A DNA stretch of 64,000 bases from JALSRK01 sp964461995 (GTDB taxonomy: Bacteria > Acidobacteriota > Terriglobia > Bryobacterales > Bryobacteraceae), in assembly GCA_964461995.1 (NCBI GenBank), contig CAYWXL010000006.1, forward strand, positions 49,781-113,780, given 5' to 3'. Positions 54,801-62,322 of the stretch are shown piece after piece. The notes beneath the pieces were generated by a model. The model was not told where the DNA came from. It made no database searches and saw only the letters and a list, made by a program, of their open reading frames with translations. The position numbers were made by a program, and so were the translations under genes. Within the stretch, counting starts at the first letter, position 1, and each line of letters begins with the position of its first letter.

Positions 54801-57679
54801 CTCAGGGCCGCGTCACCGCCGTCGCCATGCCCGGCGAGCCGGCCGGAACCTTCGCCCGGACCACCTCCTACGACGACGTCTCCGTCCCCAACTCCCGCAC
54901 CACCCGCTTCCGCACCGGGCCGGGGCCCGGCGACGCCGCCGAATCCGTCATGTACTTCGACGGCCGGGGCGCCGAGCTGCAGGAGCGCATCGAGGCCGCC
55001 GGCGGGCAGTTCGTCGTCTCCAACACCGCGGTGAAGAACCCCTGGGGCGACCGCAAGCGCGAGTTCGAGCCGTATTACGCCCCCACGAAGGCCTTCTCGC
55101 TGCCCGATGCCGCCGCCCACCCTGTGCGCCGCTTCTTCTTCGACGCCCGGGGCCGGGTGACGAAGACCGCCGACTTCCGCGGCGGCGTCTCCACCGCCCG
55201 CTACCTGCCGTTCGAGATCGTCACCGCCGACGCCAACGACAACGACTCCTCGCCGGAGAACCAGGCCCGCGGCCAGTTCGACACGCCCCGGCGGGAGGAG
55301 TTTGACGTCCTGCGCAACCGCACGCTCACCGTCGAGGCCGCCGGCAGCCCCAGCGAGCTGCCCACCCGCTTCCGCGTCGGGCCCCTCGGGGAGCTGCTCG
55401 AGGTCTCCGACAGCCACGGCGTCCTGGCATCCTACACTTACGACCGGCTGGGCAACCGCCTCGCGATCCGCCACCGCGAGGCCGGCGGCCGCCGCATCTG
55501 GTTCGACGCCCGCCGCAAGGCGGTCCGCATGGTGGACGGCCGGGGCCGCGATTTGCGCGCCGTGATCGACGCCCGCGGCCGCCTCGTCCGGCTGAGCGTG
55601 GACGGAGCCGCGGTCGAGCAGTACCGCTACGACGACCCGGCCCAGGGCGCCCACGGGAAGCTGGCCGAAGTCAGCTATCCGGGCGGCAAGCAGGTGTTTC
55701 ACTACGACGCCGCCGGACGCCTGGAGCGCCACGAGCACCACTTCGAGGGCCGTCCTGAACCCCACATCGTCAGCTATGAGTACGACCCGCTGGGCCGCGA
55801 GACGGCCCGCAGCCACACGGGCGGAGTCCGCGTCGAGAAGCGCCTCACCCCGAACGGCTGGGTCCAGGCGATTCCGGGCGTGCTCGACGAAGTGCGCTAC
55901 GACGCCCGCGGCCTGCCCGTTCGCATCGGCTACGCCAACGGCGTAGTCACCGAGATGACCTACACCCCCGGCCCCGGCAGGTTAGAGACGCGCCGCACCA
56001 CCGGCCCCGGCGGACAGCGCTTCGAAGACGTCGCCTATGAGTACGACCGCCTAGGCATGCTCCTCGCCAGTGAGGACACCGCCCCCGGCGGAACCGGCCG
56101 GCGCGCCTACGCCTACGATCCGCTCTATCAAGTCACCGAGCTCATCGAAGGCGCCGGCGCCGCCCAGCAATCCCGCACCTACTCCTACACCGGCGGCTAC
56201 AACCTGGCGCGTTTCGACGAAGCTGGAGTCGAGATGCACTACGACGATCCGCTCCACCCGGACCGCGTGGCCGGCATCACTCCCGTCGGCGGGACGCGCT
56301 TCGATGTCGCCTACGATGCGAACGGCAACGTCACCGCGCTGCCCGGCCAGCGCTTCGACTACGACTACCGGGACCTCATCGAGCGCTTCGACAACGGTGC
56401 GGGGCTGGTGGCCGAATACCGCTACGACCACCAAGGCATCCGCGTCAGCAAGCGCGTGAACGGCGGCGCCGGCGGCTCGGCCGAGACCTTCTTCATCGGC
56501 GACCTGGCCGAGATCCGCAACGGCGTCACCGCCTGCTTCGTCACCCTGGGACACCTGCGCGTGGCCATCCTGCACAACGGGACGCTGCGGTTCGTCCACA
56601 GCGACTATCTCGGCTCGACCGCCTTCTACTCCGACGCCGCCGGCACGAAGATCTCCTCGATCGCCTACCGCCCCTTCGGCAACCTGGCTTCGGCTTCCGG
56701 CGACACCGGCTTCCGCACCTTCAGCATCCACCCGGTGGATGCCGAATCCGGCCTTGTCTACATGAAGCGCCGCTACTACTCGCCCCGCCTCGGCCGCTTC
56801 CTCAGCCCCGATCCGTTGGCCATTTACCAGCCCGAGCAATACCTCTCCACGCCCAAGGGTCTGCACCCGTATATCTACGCGGGCAACGATCCGCTCAACA
56901 AAGCCGACCTCGACGGCTATTCCTTCTGGAGCGTCGTCGGGGCCATCGTGGGCGTTATTGCCGCAATTGCCGTAGTTGCCGCGGTCATCCTCACCGGCGG
57001 GGCCCTGGGCGTCGTTCTAGGCATCGCCCTGGCCGTCGGCCTGGTGGCGGTGAGCTATGTCGTCGCTGACGCCACCGCCGGCACGGATTTCGGCGAGTTC
57101 ATGCGCGGCTTCTTGATCGGTTTGAACGCCGGGTTCAACGCGGCCATCGCCACGGCGCTGTTCGGGCCCGCCGTCGGCCTCACCCTCGGGGTGATCAACT
57201 TCCTGGCCGCCTTCGACACCATCGCCAACAGCGAGATCTACCAGGGCATCCTCGGCTGGTCGAGCTGGCTGATGCCCATGTCGTGGCTGGCCACCGGCAT
57301 CGGGCTGATCTTTTTCATCCTGAACGTGATCCCGGCCATCTTCACGCTGAACATGGTGCCCGCCGTCAGCATCCAGAGCATCTCGATCGATTGGGGCACC
57401 GGCACCATCGTCATGGAGGGCGGCTGGACTTTCCTGCCGGGTTTCCGCGGCGGCTTCAACCTGGGCAACTTCGCCTACGTCACGCCGGGTTCCACGGTGA
57501 GAGACCACGAGACCGGACACACGCTAAACGTGGCGGCGTTCGGAAGCATCTTCCACTTCATCGGGGCCCTTGACGAGAACGCCATTCGCACGAATCCGGC
57601 CGACGCCTACGCCGAGCGGCTGGCCGAGAGCAACGACCCATCGACCACCGACCCGGATATCATCCCCATGTGGGTGTAG
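51803..57679 (+). CDS. TcB-TcC-like fusion: SpvB/TcdB, RHS cocoon and hydrophobic C-terminal cargo
   Basis: A 1958-aa protein joining toxin-complex B and C subunits. The N-terminus is SpvB-like (GQGVYSYKLPLPEGVARHTPQLSLEY, then PFGFGWKLDLRRIGRR). The TcdB middle domains follow: the propeller-like VEYWPSLGHGRYG near residue 496 and TPHLLTRIDNGTGLTSEIFY near 611. RHS/YD repeats run from about 800 to 1530, and the RHS-associated core (DYLGSTAFYSDAAGTK, YYSPRLGRFLSPDPL) ends at DLDG (about 1702-1705), the expected autocleavage zone. The final 253 residues form a predicted cargo with several membrane-like segments and HETGH at 1902-1906. ATG 51803 has GGAGGAGGAGAG upstream; the frame is also open into the TcA gene but lacks coding character there. 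Cargo activity is unproven. Confidence 0.85.
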   Translation: MAQRGAKTSQASPPAGTGQVPGLGEAFRINLNTGQGVYSYKLPLPEGVARHTPQLSLEYAHGNGHGPFGFGWKLDLRRIGRRLDYGAGEDAVERYHDGGAELVELPGGGFAPVRETAFTRYSRTGGGWRIEERNGTVHELGMNPAARTADPDHPDRITEWLLERSLDASGNEIAYSYERDGGTAYPAEIRYAVYAVRFFYEERPDVRVNGRAGYLRRVAKRCRRIELYLDPGPGERLIRSWTFTYTQDAASGLSFIASIQLVSHGPAADGSGDVVRAPVRFTYSSFASRERQVRWMESEGSEPPALSDPDAALVTLDEAPLPGILQVVNGRQHYWRNRGDGSWAWPVPVEQAPRLASFARDGVAFLDADASGTADLLIAGDEPLPGYYENGGRRGWVRFVAYPRGSRARPDWRRPRTRVADADGNGRIDAIGEAGRAYAVWINNGEDGWSQPLLAPKGTGEEGPDAPLDDPSVHLADMTGDGLQDIVRVRSGRVEYWPSLGHGRYGPRAVMRNSPRLRDLDRLRENLFLIDIDGDGCADLVFVTAAGIEIHHNQNGAEFGESVVHELVPAPIPGTIRPVDLLGEGRLGLLYNSRRTGGTAYVYVSFGRAKTPHLLTRIDNGTGLTSEIFYRPASEDYRRDRQAGKLWDTNFPFPLTVVAGSREVDATSGQTVETEYRYHEAHYEPRTRQFQGFRRSERIEKGDESRADTRTVFHFLMAQERRRGHGPEHAHLNGMLRRTEVYGLDGSPDEDLPYTVEEADYGLRILDALAGGEVRVFVFVTARRTEDSDRTADLRGEERTYEYDDLGNVTRERLRGYGVRNGAPQPERVRVTETEYATAAGRWLIDKPSRITVRDAGGAILTEIRRYYDGAAFTGLPLGQADRGLLTREERLVLPEPEFQAHYQGMDAAALGYHTAADADGAPAVFIDAERHAYDARGLRTADRDALGNDRRYDYDASGLLRVKLTDALGETRFDYDRAVREPVRILYADGAETRLAYDAQGRVTAVAMPGEPAGTFARTTSYDDVSVPNSRTTRFRTGPGPGDAAESVMYFDGRGAELQERIEAAGGQFVVSNTAVKNPWGDRKREFEPYYAPTKAFSLPDAAAHPVRRFFFDARGRVTKTADFRGGVSTARYLPFEIVTADANDNDSSPENQARGQFDTPRREEFDVLRNRTLTVEAAGSPSELPTRFRVGPLGELLEVSDSHGVLASYTYDRLGNRLAIRHREAGGRRIWFDARRKAVRMVDGRGRDLRAVIDARGRLVRLSVDGAAVEQYRYDDPAQGAHGKLAEVSYPGGKQVFHYDAAGRLERHEHHFEGRPEPHIVSYEYDPLGRETARSHTGGVRVEKRLTPNGWVQAIPGVLDEVRYDARGLPVRIGYANGVVTEMTYTPGPGRLETRRTTGPGGQRFEDVAYEYDRLGMLLASEDTAPGGTGRRAYAYDPLYQVTELIEGAGAAQQSRTYSYTGGYNLARFDEAGVEMHYDDPLHPDRVAGITPVGGTRFDVAYDANGNVTALPGQRFDYDYRDLIERFDNGAGLVAEYRYDHQGIRVSKRVNGGAGGSAETFFIGDLAEIRNGVTACFVTLGHLRVAILHNGTLRFVHSDYLGSTAFYSDAAGTKISSIAYRPFGNLASASGDTGFRTFSIHPVDAESGLVYMKRRYYSPRLGRFLSPDPLAIYQPEQYLSTPKGLHPYIYAGNDPLNKADLDGYSFWSVVGAIVGVIAAIAVVAAVILTGGALGVVLGIALAVGLVAVSYVVADATAGTDFGEFMRGFLIGLNAGFNAAIATALFGPAVGLTLGVINFLAAFDTIANSEIYQGILGWSSWLMPMSWLATGIGLIFFILNVIPAIFTLNMVPAVSIQSISIDWGTGTIVMEGGWTFLPGFRGGFNLGNFAYVTPGSTVRDHETGHTLNVAAFGSIFHFIGALDENAIRTNPADAYAERLAESNDPSTTDPDIIPMWV
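56918..57676 (+). other. Predicted cargo domain of the B-C fusion
   Basis: This sub-region encodes the ~253 residues after the RHS core. Residues 1-50 are strongly hydrophobic (two adjacent helices), with further hydrophobic stretches near 75-100 and 115-145; a Trp/Gly-rich segment (GGWTFLPGFRGGFNLGNF) follows, then HETGH (57506-57520) and ADAYAERLAES. HETGH fits the zincin HExxH pattern, and the downstream acidic residues could supply a third ligand. A membrane-associated metallopeptidase is one reading; an inactive RHS C-terminus is another. Confidence 0.5.
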
Positions 57680-57688
57680 AGTCCCGTC

Positions 57689-57718
57689 GTGCGGGAGCGC
57701 CCCCGGGCCCTCCCGCAC
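57689..57718 (+). terminator. Hairpin after the Tc-like operon
   Basis: A perfect 9-bp inverted repeat GTGCGGGAG / CTCCCGCAC with a 12-nt loop starts 10 bp after the B-C fusion stop. There is no T-run, so intrinsic termination would be weak, but position and stem quality suggest a 3'-end role. Confidence 0.45.
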
Positions 57719-57733
57719 CGGTCTCGAACCCGA

Positions 57734-57739
57734 TACAAT
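57734..57739 (+). promoter_or_regulatory. -10-like box 7 nt before the oxidoreductase start (leaderless candidate)
   Basis: TACAAT is followed by seven nucleotides and then ATG 57747. An earlier in-frame ATG (57738) overlaps the hexamer itself. No Shine-Dalgarno sequence is visible. Confidence 0.4.
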
Positions 57740-57746
57740 GCCGGGC

Positions 57747-58691
57747 ATGAAGAAGTGGCTCGTCCTGATTCTGGTGAGTGTTGCTGCATTCGCTCAAGAG
57801 CCGATCCGGCTCGGCATCGTGGGCACCGATACCTCCCACGTCATCGCCTTCACCCGCTCCTTCAACGGCCCGCCCGGACCGAACCACGTCGAGGGCGCCC
57901 GCATCGTCGCCGCCTACAAGGGCGGCAGTCCCGACGTCGAGGCCAGCTACACGCGCGTGGACAAGTTCGCCGCCGAGCTCCGCGAGAAGTGGGGCGTGGA
58001 GTTCGTCGATAGCATCCCGGAGCTTTGCCGCAAGGTGGACGGCATCCTGCTCGAAAGCGTGGACGGCCGGCCGCATCTCGAACAGGCCCGCCAGGTGATC
58101 GCCGCGGGCAAGCCGCTGTTCATCGACAAGCCGCTGGCGGCGACGCTCGAAGACGCTCGCGAGATCGCCCGGCTGGCCAAGGAGGCGGGCGTGCCCTGGT
58201 TCTCCAGCTCCTCGCTGCGCTGGAGCGAGATCGTCACCGCGCTGAAGCCTCACATGAAGGAGGCCACGGGCGTCGCCACCTGGGGCCCCGGGCCCACCGA
58301 GCCCCACCACTACTTGGAGCTGTCCTGGTACGCCATCCATCCCATCGAGATGCTTTACGCGCTAATGGGACCGGGCTGCGTCGAGGTGGCCCGGACTTCG
58401 ACCGGGAACATCGACGTCGTTGTGGGCCGGTGGAAGGACGGCCGGGTGGGAACCGTGTACGCTTTGCGGCCCCGGGGCGACTACGGCGCCGTGGTCTTCC
58501 TGCCGCGCGGCGTCCGGTACGGCCCGGAAAAGGCCAAACACAGCTACAAGCCGCTGCTCGAGGCCATCGTGGAGTTCTTCCGGACCCGCAAACCGCCGGT
58601 GCCGAACGAGGAGACCCTCGAGCTGTTCGCCTTCATGGACGCCGCCCAGCGCAGCAAGGAGCAGGGCGGGAAACCGGTGAAGCTGCGCTGA
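57747..58691 (+). CDS. Secreted Gfo/Idh/MocA-family oxidoreductase
   Basis: About 314 aa. A signal peptide (MKKWLVLILVSVAAFAQ) is followed by a Rossmann domain (IRLGIVGTDTSHVIAF) and the family EKP-like motif GKPLFIDKPLAATLEDAREIARLA. Exported Gfo/Idh proteins are frequent in Acidobacteriota and Planctomycetota and usually act on sugars with a tightly bound NAD(P). The Gly-rich loop is GTDTSH rather than GxGxxG, which may weaken cofactor binding. It follows the Tc-like operon on the same strand but with a hairpin and its own promoter-like box between. Confidence 0.85.
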   Translation: MKKWLVLILVSVAAFAQEPIRLGIVGTDTSHVIAFTRSFNGPPGPNHVEGARIVAAYKGGSPDVEASYTRVDKFAAELREKWGVEFVDSIPELCRKVDGILLESVDGRPHLEQARQVIAAGKPLFIDKPLAATLEDAREIARLAKEAGVPWFSSSSLRWSEIVTALKPHMKEATGVATWGPGPTEPHHYLELSWYAIHPIEMLYALMGPGCVEVARTSTGNIDVVVGRWKDGRVGTVYALRPRGDYGAVVFLPRGVRYGPEKAKHSYKPLLEAIVEFFRTRKPPVPNEETLELFAFMDAAQRSKEQGGKPVKLR

Positions 58692-58793
58692 GGGGAAACG
58701 GTCCCGGTCGATCGGCGGCCCCCTTCGGCAGGAGGCCAAGGAATTCCGCTCAAGATCCCGGTTCCAGACCGATGAGACAAGGGGAGAGATTCT

Positions 58794-60770
58794 GTGTCGT
58801 CATTGTCGTCGCGAACCGGACCCGCCGGAATCGATCCGGTCAATGGAACCGCAACGGAGGCCCGGGCGCTTCCGCAGCCGCTCGCGGCCCCACGGGCCGG
58901 GCAGGGATTTGCCGCCGGCGCCGGTGAGGCCGCGGTCGAGGTCCTTTTCCTCGCTCGGGACCCTGGCCGCGCCGCCCGCGTGCTCGAGGTGTTGAAGCGG
59001 GCCGGCTCGAATGTTTCGACGCGCGTCGCCGCTTGCTGGGAGGAATTCCTCGAGGCGGCGGAGAGCGGCTCCTATGACGTCGTGATCACTGGGCGCCAGG
59101 ACCTGCCCGGCGTGGCGGCCTTCGCCAGCGAGCGCGGATGGCCCGTGCTCGTCGTCGCCCCGTACGAGGGTGAGGAACAGGCGATCGCCTGCTTCGATGC
59201 GGGCGCCGAAGAGGTGATCTTCGAAGACCGGCTCGCCGGGCTTCCGGCGGCGGTCGCGCGGGCGGCGGGCCGCACGCGTCTGCGGCGGGAGCGGCGGGGC
59301 GCCTTGGCGGCGATGCGAAGCGCTAACCGGGTCCTCACGGCGCTAATCCGGTGTGCGCCGCTGCCGATTACGGTGATCGATCGCCACGGCACGGTGAACG
59401 TCTGGAATCCGGCAGCGGAGGAAGTCTTGGGCTGGCCGAAGGAGGAGATCCTCGGCCGAAGTCTGCGCGAAGTCCTCGGCAGCGGCGCCCTCGCCTCGTT
59501 GCTGGAACAGGCGGCCGACCGCGGCGGCCTCATCGGCGCCGAAACCACCCAAGTCCGCCGTGACGGGGCCGCTGTGGATCTCCGCGTCTTCTGCGCCCCG
59601 CTCACCGATGAGGAGGATCGCCGCCAGGGCATCATCGCCATGCTTGTCGATGTCACCGAGCGGAACTTGATCCTCGAGGCCTTCCGGGAGAGCCGGGAAA
59701 GGTTCCGGAACGCCTTCGTCCACGCTCCAATCGGGATGGCTATTGTGAGCCGCGAAGGGCGCTTTCTGCGCGTCAACCCCGCTTTCTGCCGCATGCTCGG
59801 CTATTCGGAGACCGAGTTGCTGCGGCGCCGGGCTTCCGACCTCGTCGAAGAAGAGAACCGCGAGGCTGTCGCCGCCGCTCTGGTCGAGGACGCCGTCCGG
59901 AAGGAAGTTCGCCTCCGCGCCCGCGACGGCCGGACCGTCCACGTCCAGTGGAACACCTCTACGATCCGCGACGCCGCCGGCGAGATCCAGTACTCCATCG
60001 GACAAGTCGTCGATATCTCCGGAATGAAGGCCGCCGAGGAGAAGATCCGGCGCTATGCCGAGGATCTGGAGCGCAGCAACCGCGATCTGCAGCATTTCGC
60101 CTACGTCGCTTCCCACGATCTTCAAGAGCCCCTGCGCATGGTTCGCGGGTTCATGGAGCTGCTGGCTAGGCGGTACCAGGGCAAGCTGGGTCCCGACGCC
60201 GACGAGTACATCCGTTACGCCGTAGACGGGGCGTCCCGGATGCAGAACCTGATCAAAGGGCTGCTCGCCTATTCCCGAGTCGGCACGCAAGGCAAGCGGC
60301 TGGCGCCGATCGATGCGGCCGCCGCCCTCCGGCAGGCGCTGGAGAACCTCCAGGTGGTGATCGAAGAGACGGGCGCCGAGATCACCTGTGAGGCGCTGCC
60401 GTGGGTGGTGGGCGATGACGTCCAGCTCGCGCAGCTCTTCCAGAACCTGATCTCGAACGCCATCAAGTTCCGCTCCAAGCGCCCCCCCAGGATCCAGATC
60501 GCCGCCGCCGAGGAAGAGGGAAGAGAAGGCTTCTGGCGGTTCTCGGTCAAGGACAACGGCATCGGCTTCGACCCGCGCCACGCCGACCGCATCTTCCAAA
60601 TGTTCCAGCGGCTCCACGGGCAGGGCGAATACGAGGGCACCGGCATCGGCTTGGCCCTCTGCAAGCGCATCGTCGAACGGCACGGCGGGCGGATCTGGGT
60701 AGAGTCGGAGCCCGGCAAGGGCTCCACCTTCTACTTCACATTGCCCAAGCAGCGCGCCGGAAGGGAATGA
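58794..60770 (+). CDS. Soluble PAS-domain sensor histidine kinase
   Basis: A 658-aa kinase with no membrane segment. The N-terminal ~130 residues (VEVLFLARDPGRAARVLEVL, SYDVVITGRQDLPGV) resemble a receiver-like fold that lacks a phosphoacceptor Asp at the usual place. Two PAS domains follow (about 200-300 and 305-420), then HisKA with H in YVASHDLQEPLRMVRGF near residue 441 and a HATPase domain (about 525-655: NLISNAIKF, DNGIGFD, GTGIGLALCKRIVERHGG). SHDLQEPLR is the phytochrome-kinase type. It starts with GTG; a response regulator follows 3 bp later, probably its partner. The signal is unknown. Confidence 0.9.
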   Translation: MSSLSSRTGPAGIDPVNGTATEARALPQPLAAPRAGQGFAAGAGEAAVEVLFLARDPGRAARVLEVLKRAGSNVSTRVAACWEEFLEAAESGSYDVVITGRQDLPGVAAFASERGWPVLVVAPYEGEEQAIACFDAGAEEVIFEDRLAGLPAAVARAAGRTRLRRERRGALAAMRSANRVLTALIRCAPLPITVIDRHGTVNVWNPAAEEVLGWPKEEILGRSLREVLGSGALASLLEQAADRGGLIGAETTQVRRDGAAVDLRVFCAPLTDEEDRRQGIIAMLVDVTERNLILEAFRESRERFRNAFVHAPIGMAIVSREGRFLRVNPAFCRMLGYSETELLRRRASDLVEEENREAVAAALVEDAVRKEVRLRARDGRTVHVQWNTSTIRDAAGEIQYSIGQVVDISGMKAAEEKIRRYAEDLERSNRDLQHFAYVASHDLQEPLRMVRGFMELLARRYQGKLGPDADEYIRYAVDGASRMQNLIKGLLAYSRVGTQGKRLAPIDAAAALRQALENLQVVIEETGAEITCEALPWVVGDDVQLAQLFQNLISNAIKFRSKRPPRIQIAAAEEEGREGFWRFSVKDNGIGFDPRHADRIFQMFQRLHGQGEYEGTGIGLALCKRIVERHGGRIWVESEPGKGSTFYFTLPKQRAGRE

Positions 60771-60773
60771 GCG

Positions 60774-61208
60774 ATGCCGCACCCGGTCTTCGAAGTGCTG
60801 CTCGTCGAGGACAACCCGGGGGACGTGTACTTGATCCAGGAGGCCCTGGCCGAAGGGCCGGCGCGCAAGCAGATCCGCGTGGCCCGCGACGGCGCCGAGG
60901 CCGCCGCCCTCATCGAGCGGCAGGGCTCCCGGCCGCCAGACCTGGTGCTGCTCGACTTGAACCTGCCCAAACGGAGCGGGCACCAGGTGCTGGCCGACAT
61001 CCGCCGTCACAGCGGCTGGAGACGGACCCCGGTAGTGGTCTTCACCTCCTCCTCGGCGGCCTCCGATGTGCTGGAAGCTTACGAGCGGGGCGCCAACTGC
61101 TACGTCACCAAGCCGCAGGGCCTGGAGGAGCTGACCAGCGTGATCCGCACGATCGAGACCTTCTGGCTCACCGTGGCGGTGTTGCCCGGATGGACGTGCG
61201 GTGAGTGA
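60774..61208 (+). CDS. Single-domain response regulator (Rcp1-like)
   Basis: A 144-aa receiver domain without an output domain. VLLVEDNPGDVYLIQEAL provides the acidic pocket, phosphoacceptor D61 lies in VLLDLNLP, and K113 is in CYVTKPQ. This is the Rcp1 class of phytochrome-kinase partners, matching the SHDLQEPLR kinase immediately upstream (3-bp gap). It would relay phosphate to another protein or act by protein contact. Confidence 0.92.
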   Translation: MPHPVFEVLLVEDNPGDVYLIQEALAEGPARKQIRVARDGAEAAALIERQGSRPPDLVLLDLNLPKRSGHQVLADIRRHSGWRRTPVVVFTSSSAASDVLEAYERGANCYVTKPQGLEELTSVIRTIETFWLTVAVLPGWTCGE

Positions 61209-61320
61209 TTTCGGGTACCCGCGCCAGTGGAGCCGCCAAGCGCCTGGGCTTCGCCGTGGAACCCCACGAAACCCGGGCTGCGTCGGCTGTGGGCGAGTCC
61301 TGCGCGGCCGCTCTCCCGGA

Positions 61321-61347
61321 TAAAAAAATACCCCGCCTCTCGGCGGG
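61321..61347 (-). terminator. Intrinsic terminator of the hsp20 gene
   Basis: On the minus strand a perfect CCCGCC-GAGA-GGCGGG hairpin is followed by GTATTTTTTT. It lies about 100 bp after the hsp20 stop. The T-run is on the minus strand only, so it terminates hsp20 rather than the response regulator gene. Confidence 0.75.
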
Positions 61348-61443
61348 TCTGATGCCGCTGTGGAGGGCGACCACCCCTGCAATAGGAGCGAACCCCTATG
61401 GCGGGGGCAGCCTCGGCGTGCCCTCCCCAGCGGCGCAAACTCG

Positions 61444-61911
61444 TTACGCCGCAGCGAGCTGCTTGCGCTCCTCGCCGGCCTTGATCTCGATCCGACGCGG
61501 CTTCACTTCGGCCGTCAACGGGATCCGAATGTCCAGCACGCCATCGTGCAGGTGAGCATCGATGTGGTCCAGATCCAGGCCGTTCGGCAAATCGACGACC
61601 CGCTCGAACTTGCCGTAGGGGATGGCATGCCAGACCGTGTCCTCGCGGCCGAAGTTCTCCGGAGCCTTCCGCTCGCCGCGAATCACAAGCTGATTGCCCT
61701 GGACCGTGAGGTCGAAGTCCTTCTCGGTGACGCCCGGCAGGATGAACCGCAAGTTCAGGTAGTCATTCGTCCAGCCGGTCTCCACCGGAAGGGTGAAAGT
61801 CCATTCGCCAGAGGTTTCGGTCGGAGTCCAGCGCGAACCGAAAGTCCGTTCAAAGAGACGATCCATTTCCCTGCGCATGCGATCGAACTCTTCAAACATC
61901 CTCTCCAGCAT
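61444..61911 (-). CDS. Hsp20/alpha-crystallin small heat-shock protein
   Basis: A 155-aa holdase chaperone. The alpha-crystallin domain (about residues 40-140) ends with LHDGVLDIRIPLTAEVKPRRIEIK, including the conserved dimer-type segment GVLDIRIP; an N-terminal helix MLERMFEEFDRMRREMDRLFE is usual. ATG 61911 is preferred because AGGAGG lies 10 nt upstream; the in-frame TTG at 61935 lies before that site. The upstream region holds a perfect -35 and inverted repeats, suggesting stress control. Confidence 0.92.
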   Translation of the reverse strand: MLERMFEEFDRMRREMDRLFERTFGSRWTPTETSGEWTFTLPVETGWTNDYLNLRFILPGVTEKDFDLTVQGNQLVIRGERKAPENFGREDTVWHAIPYGKFERVVDLPNGLDLDHIDAHLHDGVLDIRIPLTAEVKPRRIEIKAGEERKQLAAA

Positions 61912-61935
61912 GGACGTTGCACCTCCTCCAGACAA

Positions 61936-62322
61936 TCATTTGTGATTGCCGGAACGGCAGCGCCAGCGGATTCCGGAATGGGACTCTCTCCGGCTTCCGC
62001 CGTCTACCGCCTTCCGTATACATGTATGGCACAAGACTTGATGATTGTCAAGTCATGTTTTACGACAATATCTGATACTGAGATAGTGCGATCTATCCAT
62101 ACGATATGAGCAACATTCACTAAAGGGGTGCGTCCGGGTGCGGCCCTGTTCGCCAGGGACGCTACCACATGTCAAGTAACTTGCTGAAAAAAGGCGATTT
62201 ACCAAGAGAGTTCCCCCGTCCACCCGCCGGGTCCGGGCCCCCCTCGCGTGCTCTCGGCGCCACCTCTGCTGTTTCACCGGGCGCGCGGTCCTCTCTGCCA
62301 GGTTCGTTGGGGGCGATGACCG
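61936..62322. other. Gene-free region upstream of hsp20
   Basis: About 387 bp between hsp20 and the sulfatase (both minus). The part near 62010-62130 is AT-rich against the local GC-rich background and holds the hsp20 promoter and dyads. The part near 62160-62320 is GC-rich with no supported ORF; an inverted repeat GGGGGC...GCCCCC lies just after the sulfatase stop without a T-run. Confidence 0.4.
62023..62053 (-). promoter_or_regulatory. hsp20 promoter with overlapping dyad
   Basis: On the minus strand a perfect TTGACA (62046-62051) is followed 17 bp later by CATACA (62023-62028), a weak -10. An inverted repeat ACTTGA-N6-TCAAGT (62036-62053) overlaps the -35 box, placed to block polymerase. 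A weak -10 with an operator over -35 suits a repressed stress gene. The dyad matches neither the CIRCE nor the HspR HAIR consensus. Confidence 0.5.

Noticed and set aside
53678..55816. A 712-codon antisense frame inside the B-C fusion gene
   Set aside because: It is a GC-driven shadow of the RHS repeat region; the plus strand has continuous YD-repeat signatures.
54200..56400. Repeated sequence blocks as a possible tandem DNA repeat or CRISPR array
   Set aside because: The periodicity is at protein level (RHS/YD repeats) with diverged DNA; there are no identical direct repeats with regular spacers.
48241..57679. Tc-like locus as part of a prophage or contractile injection system
   Set aside because: No tail, sheath, baseplate, integrase or lysis genes lie within the window on either side; both flanks are ordinary metabolic genes.
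62036..62053. HspR (HAIR) or CIRCE element before hsp20
   Set aside because: The arm sequence partly resembles CTTGAGT, but the spacing between half-sites is 6 instead of 11 for the shared bases, and it lacks the CIRCE TTAGCACTC arms.
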